From assembly GCA_021819985.1 (NCBI GenBank), contig JAKAEG010000025.1, positions 1-16,421 on the forward strand: 16,421 nt of DNA, read 5' to 3'. The notes under the pieces were generated by a model that saw only the letters and a program-made list of their open reading frames with translations, had not been told where the DNA came from and searched no databases. This stretch comes from Nitrospirota bacterium (GTDB lineage: Bacteria; Nitrospirota; Thermodesulfovibrionia; Thermodesulfovibrionales; JdFR-88). A program made the translations under genes and the position numbers. Below are positions 1-5,872 of this stretch, piece after piece. Positions within the stretch are counted from its first letter, which is position 1. Each line of letters starts with the position of its first letter.

Positions 1-207
1 GACCTGCTTTTTGAAATGCAGCTCTGTGCTGTCAGCGTCGCGCACGGCCTTCGTGAAAGACTTGGCCGTTTCCAAGTTATCGATCATCCTCGCGTTTCTG
101 GAGGAAATCTCATGCAGCAAAAATATGCCCGAGAAAATCAATAACGCGGACATGAAACCCGTCAGCATGAAAAGCTTCTTCCCTATTTTTACATTGGCCA
201 AAAACAT
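1..207 (-). CDS. Methyl-accepting chemotaxis protein, N-terminal fragment (cut by window edge)
   Basis: The first 69 codons of a protein that runs off the left edge. After a short basic lead (MFLANVKIGKKL) there is one hydrophobic helix at about residues 12-33, then a charged helical stretch (residues 34-69). This is the usual opening of a transmembrane chemoreceptor: TM1 followed by the start of a periplasmic four-helix-bundle sensor. The ATG at 207 was chosen because a purine-rich GAAGGGGG lies just upstream; an in-frame ATG at 261 would add 18 residues but has no visible ribosome site. It follows cheA on the same strand, so it is likely a receptor served by that kinase. The signalling hairpin is outside the window, so MCP is inferred from the N-terminus and the location; another single-pass sensor is possible. 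Confidence 0.6.
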   Translation of the reverse strand, partial: MFLANVKIGKKLFMLTGFMSALLIFSGIFLLHEISSRNARMIDNLETAKSFTKAVRDADSTELHFKKQV

Positions 208-283
208 GGTTCCCCCTTCGGTTTTGACGTGTCTTATTCCGCGCTTAGGCGGTACTCGCATTTTTTCAAATGATTTGACCTGA

Positions 284-394
284 TTAATATCTTTCGAATT
301 CACCGTCATCGGCATCGGGCTCCCCCAGATCAAGGGCCACTCCATCCGGTTTAAGAAGCTTTGCCGATTGGCCATCGGATGGAATATTGAGCAT
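284..394 (-). CDS. Possible 36-residue acidic ORF directly after cheA, in the same frame
   Basis: The ORF reads ATG to TAA and encodes a peptide beginning MLNIPSDGQSAKLLKPDG and ending in a strongly acidic tail (about residues 22-34). Its ATG lies two codons after the cheA TAA and in the same frame, so it could be a separate small protein, a stop-codon readthrough extension of CheA, or the severed end of an ancestral longer CheA. A GGAG abuts the ATG with no spacer, which is poor for independent initiation. No family recognised. Its coding status is uncertain, since a short open stretch can arise by chance. Confidence 0.25.
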   Translation of the reverse strand: MLNIPSDGQSAKLLKPDGVALDLGEPDADDGEFERY

Positions 395-400
395 CTCCCT

Positions 401-2545
401 TTATTCCGCTCTGAAGGCGGCCCTCTCTGTTTCCCTGTTTTCCATCCATTTGATTATCTGGGGAACGGCGAGTATCAGCGCCACGGAGCCGTCGCCCAAA
501 ATGGTCGCCCCCGAGATCCAGTCTATTTGTTTGAAAGTGCCGCCCAAGGCCTTTATCACGGTCTGGTTTTCCCCTATAACCTGGTCCACGAGGAATCCCA
601 CCTTTTTTCCGTCCGCCTCCGTTATCACTATCTGCCCTATTTCGGGCGGGGGGCCGCCGATGCCAAAGAGTTCTCTCAGGTCTATATACGGGACTATATC
701 TCCTCGCACATTCGCTATATGCTTTCCGTTTTGGCCCTCATTGGCCCCGCGTATCAGTTCGACGCATTCTTCCACCATTGAGAGGGGAATCACGAAGTGC
801 TCTTCATTGATCCTGACTAAAAGCCCTTCGATTATGGCAAGCGTAAGCGGCACCCTTATATTTATGCAGGTGCCCTCACCTTTCCAGCTTTCCACCTCAA
901 CCGTACCCCGAAGGGCATCGATGTTCTTTCTGACCACGTCCATGCCTACCCCGCGGCCAGATACCTTTGTAACCTCTTTTGCGGTGGACAACCCGGAAGC
1001 AAAAATGAGCTGGTAGAGGCCGTTCCCGGATAACTCCGTCCCGTGCTGGATGAGTCCTTTTTCAATGGCCTTGGCCTTTATCGCTTCCGCGTCCAGGCCC
1101 TTGCCGTCATCGCCTATTTGAATGAGAACGTTTGCCCCGGAATGGGCCGCGGAAAGATGGATTGTCCCTCTCCGCGGCTTGCCCCGGGCCTCTCGCTCGT
1201 CAGGGGGTTCTATTCCATGATCTATACTGTTTCTGACTATGTGGACAAGCGGGTCGCCGAGTTTCTCTATAAGCGATTTGTCCAGTTCCGTTTCGGCTCC
1301 CGTTATTTCGAGCGCTATTTCCTTTCCAAGCTCGCCCGAAAGGTCGCGAACGATCCTTTTTAACTTACTGAACACATTTTCTATCGGGACAAGCCTCACG
1401 CCCATTATGGTTTCCCTGAGTTCTTCGGTCAGGCGCTCGACCCCTTCCGCTATGGCGGCCAGTTCCGGGTTATTTTCAGCGATGGAAAACCGGCTCAGCC
1501 TGGCCTGAAGCGTTACAAGCTCCCCTGTCAGGTCCGCCAGAATATCAAGCTTGCGGGAGGGCACGCGAATACTCGCTGCGGCCTCGGCCTCTTTGAGGCT
1601 TTTCCGCTTCTCCCGTATATATTGCTGCTCCACCAGGGCTGAGGCTATCCTGCCATGGGGGACCGCCCCTTCCTCAACAAGGATCTGGCCCAGGTTTTTA
1701 TGCTTGCTCAGCGCCTCTTTCAAGGCCTCGGCGGAAATATCGCCTTTTTCCACCAGTATTTCGCCTATTCTTTTATAATCGGCGGGCTTGCCGGGATCGC
1801 CCTCGTCCACCGCCTCTATCTTCAGTTCCGACCCTTCCTCGACAAAGATGAAGACGTCCTTTATCGCGTTTACCCCCTGACCGGTCGTAAGCACAAAATC
1901 CCAGTAGAAATAGCAGGCCTCCGGATCGAACTCATCCATTGCCGGTATCGAGTCTATCTGCGCGATCACCAGACAATCCCCCAGGGTCATCAATTCATTT
2001 ATCAGGAAAGAGGGGTTTATGCCGTTTTTGAAGATGTCCCTGCCGGGGCGGAAACGTATCCTGTAAGTGACGGGATCGCCGGAAGAGCGGAATATTTTTT
2101 CATTTTCCTTTTCTTTTTCATCTTTCAACCGGCTGTTTTCCGCTTCAGTTTTCAGAGGGCCGGGCAGGATTCGTTTCAACCGGGAAAGTGTCTCCTGTGC
2201 GGCCCGTTCATTATCGCCAACACCCTCTGCGGAATTTTCAAGCATCTCACGCAGGATATCCCGGGCGGAAAGGGTGATCTCTATCAGTTCCTTCGTGACC
2301 GGCATTTTTTTGTTCCGGACATGATCGAAGGCGGTCTCAAGCTCGTGGGTGAAGGAGACTATCTCATTGAAGCCGAACATCGCCCCGGACCCTTTGATGG
2401 TGTGCATGGCGCGGAATATCTTCTCGACGAGTTCACCGTCTTCCGGGTTTTCCTCCAACTCCAAAAGTGAACCTTCCAGTTCGGAAAGAAGCTCATTGGC
2501 TTCTTCCCTGAAAATCTCTTTATGTCTGTCTTCAGGGCCTTTCAC
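401..2545 (-). CDS. cheA: Chemotaxis sensor histidine kinase CheA with non-standard middle domains
   Basis: Cytoplasmic kinase that autophosphorylates in response to receptors and passes phosphate to CheY-type regulators. Domains in order: HPt/P1 (about 5-125) with phospho-acceptor His48 in MHTIKGSG; an unusual segment at about 158-248 (YRIRFRPG...) where P2 would sit; two short repeats of the type GEILVEKGDIS / GQILVEEGAV (about 260-308); P3 dimerisation (about 326-390); the HATPase/P4 with N box HIVRNSIDHG (435-444), G1 DDGKGL (479-484), F box LIFASG (513-518) and G2 GRGVGMDVV (530-538); and a CheW-like P5 (about 565-705). At 714 residues all catalytic boxes are intact. The start is GTG, supported by a GTGA overlap with the STAS gene stop. 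The upstream ribosome site is weak, so translational coupling to the STAS gene is likely. Confidence 0.95.
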   Translation of the reverse strand: MKGPEDRHKEIFREEANELLSELEGSLLELEENPEDGELVEKIFRAMHTIKGSGAMFGFNEIVSFTHELETAFDHVRNKKMPVTKELIEITLSARDILREMLENSAEGVGDNERAAQETLSRLKRILPGPLKTEAENSRLKDEKEKENEKIFRSSGDPVTYRIRFRPGRDIFKNGINPSFLINELMTLGDCLVIAQIDSIPAMDEFDPEACYFYWDFVLTTGQGVNAIKDVFIFVEEGSELKIEAVDEGDPGKPADYKRIGEILVEKGDISAEALKEALSKHKNLGQILVEEGAVPHGRIASALVEQQYIREKRKSLKEAEAAASIRVPSRKLDILADLTGELVTLQARLSRFSIAENNPELAAIAEGVERLTEELRETIMGVRLVPIENVFSKLKRIVRDLSGELGKEIALEITGAETELDKSLIEKLGDPLVHIVRNSIDHGIEPPDEREARGKPRRGTIHLSAAHSGANVLIQIGDDGKGLDAEAIKAKAIEKGLIQHGTELSGNGLYQLIFASGLSTAKEVTKVSGRGVGMDVVRKNIDALRGTVEVESWKGEGTCINIRVPLTLAIIEGLLVRINEEHFVIPLSMVEECVELIRGANEGQNGKHIANVRGDIVPYIDLRELFGIGGPPPEIGQIVITEADGKKVGFLVDQVIGENQTVIKALGGTFKQIDWISGATILGDGSVALILAVPQIIKWMENRETERAAFRAE

Positions 2546-2904
2546 AGATTTTCACCGGGAAGGGCAAGCGTGTCCGGCCAAAGGCATTTTGAGCGCCACT
2601 GCGCATCCTTACAGGTAAAACTGCCCAAACCGGCCTCCTTGATGGCTTCCATGAAGGGGCCAGGGTAGCTTGATACAGAAAGCGATTTCCCCGATTTCAA
2701 GGCCATCCGGTGGGCAGAGCAAAGCAGCTGGAGAAAAGCCATGTCCACAGGACCTGCCTTTTCAAGATCGATCAGGATATTTTCAGTCTGGTTCAGCGAA
2801 TCAAGAAGTATATTTCTGAGGTCAACGATCTTGTCTATGCTCAGTTCGCCCGAAAAGCGGAGCACTGCCGGATTCCCTGATTTTTCGAACCTGTATTCAA
2901 GCAT
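2542..2904 (-). CDS. STAS-domain protein of the chemotaxis operon (SpoIIAA/MlaB-like fold)
   Basis: 120 residues with the STAS pattern: a beta strand (AVLRFSGELSI, 13-23), helix, strand ILIDLEKAG (43-51), then VDMAFLQLLCSAHRMAL (53-69). In partner-switching anti-anti-sigma factors the residue after this Asp54 is a phosphorylated Ser or Thr; here it is Met55-Ala56, so regulation by serine phosphorylation looks impossible at this site. The D...LQLLC.AHR form is, from memory, common in small STAS proteins encoded next to cheA. It starts 15 nt after the cheY stop with AAGGGG upstream and overlaps cheA by 4 nt. Its role is unknown; inference: a structural or scaffolding partner of the CheA or receptor array. 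The C-terminal tail after about residue 100 is extra to the fold. Confidence 0.8.
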   Translation of the reverse strand: MLEYRFEKSGNPAVLRFSGELSIDKIVDLRNILLDSLNQTENILIDLEKAGPVDMAFLQLLCSAHRMALKSGKSLSVSSYPGPFMEAIKEAGLGSFTCKDAQWRSKCLWPDTLALPGENL

Positions 2905-2919
2905 TGATCGATGGCCCCT

Positions 2920-3285
2920 TTATCTTATGAATTTTTTAACCACGCCAAGCAACTGTTCCGGCGTGAAGGGTTTTACTATCCAGCCGCTGACTCCGGCCTG
3001 CCTGCCCTCCGCTTTTCTGGACTCCTGGGATTCCGTGGTGAGCATGATAATGGGGGTAAACTTGTGGCCTGGCGTCTGGCGGACCTGTTTTATCAGTTCA
3101 ATTCCGTTTAAGTTGGGCATATTCAAGTCCGTGATTATCAAATCCGATTTCGCCACGCCCAGTTTGGCAATGGCATCCTTGCCGTCGACCGCGGAAATGA
3201 CCTCAAAACCCGCGTCTTTCAATGCGAAACTTACCACCTGCCTCATTGTCGCCGAATCATCGACGATCAAAACCGTTTTCCCCAT
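2920..3285 (-). CDS. cheY: CheY-like single-domain response regulator
   Basis: 121-residue receiver domain with no output domain. Acidic pair Asp9-Asp10 in VDDSATMRQ, phospho-acceptor Asp53 in TDLNMPN, Thr83/Thr84 in MLTTES and Lys105 in VKPF are all present, so it should be phosphorylatable by CheA and signal by protein contact. The reading frame is open further upstream, but the ATG at 3285 is preceded by an excellent AAGGGAGGGG site and begins exactly where receivers begin (MGKTVLIVDD). It sits 16 nt after the stop of the upstream MCP gene and 15 nt before the STAS gene. The order of CheY-like, STAS, CheA fits one operon. Whether it acts on flagellar motors, pili or another output cannot be told from this window. 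Confidence 0.92.
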   Translation of the reverse strand: MGKTVLIVDDSATMRQVVSFALKDAGFEVISAVDGKDAIAKLGVAKSDLIITDLNMPNLNGIELIKQVRQTPGHKFTPIIMLTTESQESRKAEGRQAGVSGWIVKPFTPEQLLGVVKKFIR

Positions 3286-3301
3286 TTTTGCCCCTCCCTT
3301 T

Positions 3302-4477
3302 TTACAGGCCGTCCGGTTTATGCCCGTTAAGCGTCCTGGCAAGAACATTCCGCTCGGATTCCATCGTGTACAGGTGTCCCAGCGAATCCGCCCCCGCCAT
3401 CTCTTCAAAGTGCTGGAGCAAGTCTTCCATAGCACCCGTTTTTTTCACCAGTCCTTCCATATCTTCCTTAAGCGTGACCAGCGGGGCCATAACATGTTCT
3501 ATCCGCTGCCTCGTTATGTCCTGAAACTGAATGGAAACGATTATCCCGCTTATGTCATTGGCCAGGCTATGCGATTCCCGGGAGAGTGAGTCCAGTTTGG
3601 AACCTGCAAGCTGCACCGCATCGTCCAGGTCCCTGAGGGTGTTTTCAACTATTTTTTCCGCTTTAGCGGCCTTTTGGCCGCTTTCAATTATCTTGCTTTG
3701 TGCCTTTTCGTGGCTGGTATGCACCTCGGACTGGACCTTTGAGATTATTCCCTGTATCTGCTCTACCGACTCGTTCGTCCGTTCCGCAAGCTTTTTTATT
3801 TCATCCGCGACTATTGCAAACCCCCTGCCGTGCTCACCCGCCCTGGCGGCCTCGATGGCGGCGTTCAGGGCTATAAGGTTTGTGCGGTCGGCTATGTACT
3901 CTATCTCTGAAGTTATGTTCTTTATGTTTTCCGCGTCCTTCATGAAGATCTCTATATCTGAAAGGACCTCCGCAACAAGCCCGTTAAGGGCCTCCAGGCT
4001 TCCGGTCACTTCTCCAAGAGACTTCTTGCTGGACTCTATTAATGAGGGGTTACCGCTGCCGCCTGTAAACTGCGCAAAAACATCTGAAACCTTTCCGGTC
4101 TGGCTCCTCGCCCGTTCCACTATCTGCATGAAGCCTTCGCCTATCTGCAGAGCGGCGGCTTCCGTCTGGTCCACCGTCTCCTTAAGCTGGCTAACAAAAA
4201 CCGGTATGAGCTGCGCCCTTTCATCTAGAAACCCGCTGATCTGCCCGCACATACCCTCCATCTGCCGGGACTCGCGGTTTAAGGCATCGCTATGCTCAGC
4301 GGCCAGGCCTTCGGCCTGCCTGGAAAATATGAAATAAAGAGCGGCGGATGCGCAAAGGAAGGCAATAGGCGTTATAATGAATCTCAAGGCGCCGCTTGTT
4401 GACAGGCATAGGGCAAGGACAGGTGTCTGGACCAGAAGAATCTTTAGAGGCAAACCTGAATGTAATTTTATGCCCAT
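3302..4477 (-). CDS. Short-loop membrane methyl-accepting chemotaxis protein with CheZ-like C-terminal motif
   Basis: 391 residues. Two hydrophobic segments (about 11-28 and 33-51) separated by only a few residues form a hairpin with no periplasmic sensor domain, so it probably senses an intracellular, membrane or protein-borne signal. Coiled coil follows, and the highly conserved receptor tip spans about 196-234, including NLIALNAAIEAARAGE and GRGFAIVADEIKKLAERT, which binds CheA/CheW. No HAMP domain is obvious. After the descending helix, residues 314-330 read VSIQFQDITRQRIEHVM, resembling the CheZ catalytic helix (Asp320 and Gln324, four apart). No C-terminal NWETF-type CheR/CheB tether is visible. 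The ATG at 4477 lacks a Shine-Dalgarno in very AT-rich DNA; a TTG eight codons in (residue 9) is an alternative. First gene of the chemosensory operon. Confidence 0.88.
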   Translation of the reverse strand: MGIKLHSGLPLKILLVQTPVLALCLSTSGALRFIITPIAFLCASAALYFIFSRQAEGLAAEHSDALNRESRQMEGMCGQISGFLDERAQLIPVFVSQLKETVDQTEAAALQIGEGFMQIVERARSQTGKVSDVFAQFTGGSGNPSLIESSKKSLGEVTGSLEALNGLVAEVLSDIEIFMKDAENIKNITSEIEYIADRTNLIALNAAIEAARAGEHGRGFAIVADEIKKLAERTNESVEQIQGIISKVQSEVHTSHEKAQSKIIESGQKAAKAEKIVENTLRDLDDAVQLAGSKLDSLSRESHSLANDISGIIVSIQFQDITRQRIEHVMAPLVTLKEDMEGLVKKTGAMEDLLQHFEEMAGADSLGHLYTMESERNVLARTLNGHKPDGL

Positions 4478-4494
4478 TTTTTTAATATTTTTTT

Positions 4495-4506
4495 AATTGA
4501 TCAATT
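4495..4506. promoter_or_regulatory. 12-bp perfect palindrome upstream of the chemotaxis operon
   Basis: AATTGATCAATT lies 18 bp before the MCP start in the AT-rich 333-bp gap between the MCP and cold-shock genes. A weak minus-strand promoter-like pair, TTGAAT then TATGAT with a long 19-nt spacer, lies just upstream. The palindrome could be an operator, but AT-rich DNA produces such palindromes by chance. It is not a standard FNR/CRP site, since the half-sites lack a spacer. Confidence 0.2.
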
Positions 4507-4673
4507 CAATCATAAATTAACAAGTAATCTAAAATTCAATTTATTTATATATCGGAATTTGATATTTAGAACTTTAATAATTTTTCCAGATTTTATTTTT
4601 CAAAGGTAAATTACCGAATTTAAAAGATCTTTGGCTCTTCAGGTTTTTCCGTGGGTTGAACAAATGAAAAATA

Positions 4674-4703
4674 TTGCCCGATATGTCATAATATACATAT
4701 AAA
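4674..4703 (+). promoter_or_regulatory. Candidate sigma-70-type promoter for the cold-shock gene
   Basis: TTGCCC (4674-4679), an 18-nt gap and TATAAA (4698-4703) match a -35/-10 pair. Transcription would start near 4710, giving a leader of about 100 nt before the cold-shock ATG, in keeping with the long leaders of csp mRNAs. The rest of the gap from 4478 to 4673 is AT-rich with no ORF seen. Confidence 0.35.
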
Positions 4704-4769
4704 AGTTTCTGGAGCACTTTTGTTAGCAGTCAAGACGCGCGAATTCGAATGCGGTCCCATCATTGGCAG

Positions 4770-4804
4770 ATCCTCCTCTAACTTGATTTCTACGAAAGGA
4801 GGAT
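4770..4804 (+). promoter_or_regulatory. Leader hairpin that masks the cold-shock gene Shine-Dalgarno
   Basis: ATCCTCCT (4770-4777) is the perfect reverse complement of AGGAGGAT (4797-4804), which contains the whole Shine-Dalgarno of the gene starting at 4811. The loop is 19 nt and contains a small inner TTC/GAA stem (4788-4790 with 4794-4796). Folding would hide the ribosome site. Inference: a temperature- or ribosome-responsive translational switch. Confidence 0.5.
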
Positions 4805-4810
4805 ACAATC

Positions 4811-5011
4811 ATGACAAAGGGAACTGTAAAGTGGTTCAATGATTCCAAGGGGTTTGGTTTCATTACCCTGGAAAACGGGACCGATATTTTCGCCCATTTT
4901 TCCGCGATCCAGGGCGATGGCTTCAAAAGCCTCTCTGAAGGCGATTCGGTGAGCTGTGACGTTATCGAAGAGGGCAAGGGCCCCAAAGCTGCCAATATCG
5001 TAAAGCTTTAA
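4811..5011 (+). CDS. Cold-shock protein, CspA family nucleic-acid chaperone
   Basis: 66 residues, the standard length for a single cold-shock domain. RNP1 is KGFGFIT (13-19) and RNP2-like DIFAHFS is at 25-31; the opening GTVKWFNDSKGFGFI is diagnostic. Such five-stranded OB-fold proteins bind single-stranded RNA and DNA and loosen RNA structure, often on cold shock or in stationary phase. A very strong AAAGGAGG (4795-4802) sits 8 nt before the ATG, and an upstream leader segment can base-pair with it. A tight intrinsic terminator follows, so the gene is probably monocistronic. It is divergent from the chemotaxis operon. Which Csp paralogue it is, and whether it is cold-induced, cannot be read from the sequence. 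Confidence 0.96.
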   Translation: MTKGTVKWFNDSKGFGFITLENGTDIFAHFSAIQGDGFKSLSEGDSVSCDVIEEGKGPKAANIVKL

Positions 5012-5020
5012 CGCTGAGAG

Positions 5021-5049
5021 CGGCCTCATTTTTCGGGGCCGTTTTTTTT
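5021..5049 (+). terminator. Intrinsic terminator of the cold-shock gene
   Basis: CGGCCTC (5021-5027) pairs with GGGGCCG (5035-5041), seven pairs including one T-G wobble, with a 7-nt ATTTTTC loop. It is followed by eight T (5042-5049). It begins 9 nt after the stop codon. Confidence 0.9.
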
Positions 5050-5117
5050 ATCTCCGTACAGATACTCGCGATCCGGAGCGTTTTGAAAATAGCAGTTCAG
5101 TAAGATCAGGAGAAGAA

Positions 5118-5549
5118 ATGGCAATAAAAATAACGGCGCAAAAGAAACCTGTCAAGAAAAGCAGAAAGAATGTCAATACGGAGAAAAATGCCCGAAGGCT
5201 CGAACTGATCCAGAAGAGACTTGACGCGGGCCTGCTTTCAGAAAGGTTCCCTGACATCTCGGACATAAACATCCATATCGTTCAATTTTATGGATTGACC
5301 GATCAGGTTTTCATGGAACGTACTGTCAATATGGTACCGGGCAGCAATATATACCTTCTTCATATTCCATGCATGGAGGGTAATTGCGTCAATGGCGGCT
5401 TTGATCTGATTTCTACAGTTGAGGAAATGGTCAGCAACAACAGGAGATCAGGCAAAGGAAAGATGCTTTGCGCGGAAAAAGACGCTTCCGGCAACAGCCA
5501 TTCCAGCATCTCTTACTCCATATCCATAAAATACTCGCAAGCTCACTGA
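5118..5549 (+). CDS. Uncharacterised 143-residue protein with basic N-terminus and conserved-looking cysteines
   Basis: Not recognised with certainty. The first 28 residues are rich in Lys/Arg (KKPVKKSRK, 9-17) and probably disordered or nucleic-acid binding. The rest looks folded: INIHIVQFYG (50-59), a RTVNMVPGSNIYLLHIPC strand region (68-85), then C85-x4-C90 with GGFDL (93-97), Cys118 and a C-terminal SYSISIKY strand. The C-x4-C...C layout with nearby His82/His128 suggests a small metal site, but a fourth ligand is not clear. AGGAG (5108-5112) lies 5 nt before the ATG. It is 106 bp after the cold-shock gene terminator, so it needs its own promoter, which I could not place. No enzymatic motif or membrane segment. 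Confidence 0.75.
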   Translation: MAIKITAQKKPVKKSRKNVNTEKNARRLELIQKRLDAGLLSERFPDISDINIHIVQFYGLTDQVFMERTVNMVPGSNIYLLHIPCMEGNCVNGGFDLISTVEEMVSNNRRSGKGKMLCAEKDASGNSHSSISYSISIKYSQAH

Positions 5550-5581
5550 TTTTTAAGCCCGGGCTTGCCTCACCCGTGGCG

Positions 5582-5683
5582 TCAGGGCAGGGTAAATCTG
5601 AAGATGCTCCCTTTCCCCGGCCCGCTTCCGGCCGATATCCTCTCTTCATGGGCCTCAATGATAGCTCCTGCGTTTCCGGTTGA
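5582..5683 (-). pseudogene. Decayed C-terminal fragment of a sensor histidine kinase (HATPase domain end)
   Basis: Read on the minus strand and ending at a TGA (5584-5582), this stretch gives GNAGAIIEAHEERISAGSGP followed by GKGSIFRFTLP. This matches the last strands of the HATPase domain of two-component kinases (typical form: G.AIVKSIVEAHGGRI....PGKGS.F.FTLP). Further upstream the frame carries no H box, N box or G1 box before the neighbouring AAA+ gene, so the rest of the kinase is gone. The Gly-rich G2 loop is also degraded. It lies in a 320-bp gap between two plus-strand genes and has no start of its own. Most likely a relic left by deletion. Confidence 0.6.
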
Positions 5684-5787
5684 CACATATGGACTTTTTA
5701 AATAGAGTTTGATGTAAGGCCTGCATATAAGACAATCGGGATAGAGCATTCAGTTTTTTCCTGCCCTTTCTTGCAATCACCTGAAAC

Positions 5788-5832
5788 AGATCCGGGAAAA
5801 ACCTGCCCTGTCCTGATCTTTTTTATTTTTTT
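5788..5832 (+). terminator. Possible weak terminator with T-rich tail before the AAA+ gene
   Basis: AGATC (5788-5792) pairs with GATCT (5815-5819). After one mismatch, GGG (5794-5796) pairs with TCC (5811-5813), with a 14-nt loop. T6-A-T7 follows (5819-5832). The stem is weak, so it may simply be a T-rich leader; it could end the transcript of the 143-residue gene. Confidence 0.25.
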
Positions 5833-5872
5833 GTTTTTTTGGAGCCGATTTTTTTTATAAGGAGATCGAAAA

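Noticed and set aside
249..256. GGCGGTAC resembling an ops/JUMPstart element
   Set aside because: One mismatch from GGCGGTAG, on the wrong strand for the polysaccharide cluster and far away from it.
1655..2470. 271-residue plus-strand frame
   Set aside because: Antisense to the HPt and middle part of CheA; no motif, explained by codon bias of cheA.
3286..3435. N-terminal extension of the CheY-like receiver (51 extra residues)
   Set aside because: The extension is non-receiver, overlaps the preceding MCP gene, and the ATG at 3285 has a very strong ribosome site.
5555..5566. AAGCCCGGGCTT perfect palindrome after the 143-residue gene
   Set aside because: No T run follows on either strand in the right place and no known operator matches; a 12-bp palindrome alone is weak.
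5698..5870. Minus-strand IPIVLYAGL stretch that resembles a receiver strand
   Set aside because: Only nine residues match, and the rest of the frame is antisense to the AAA+ leader and low-complexity. Not enough for a receiver relic.
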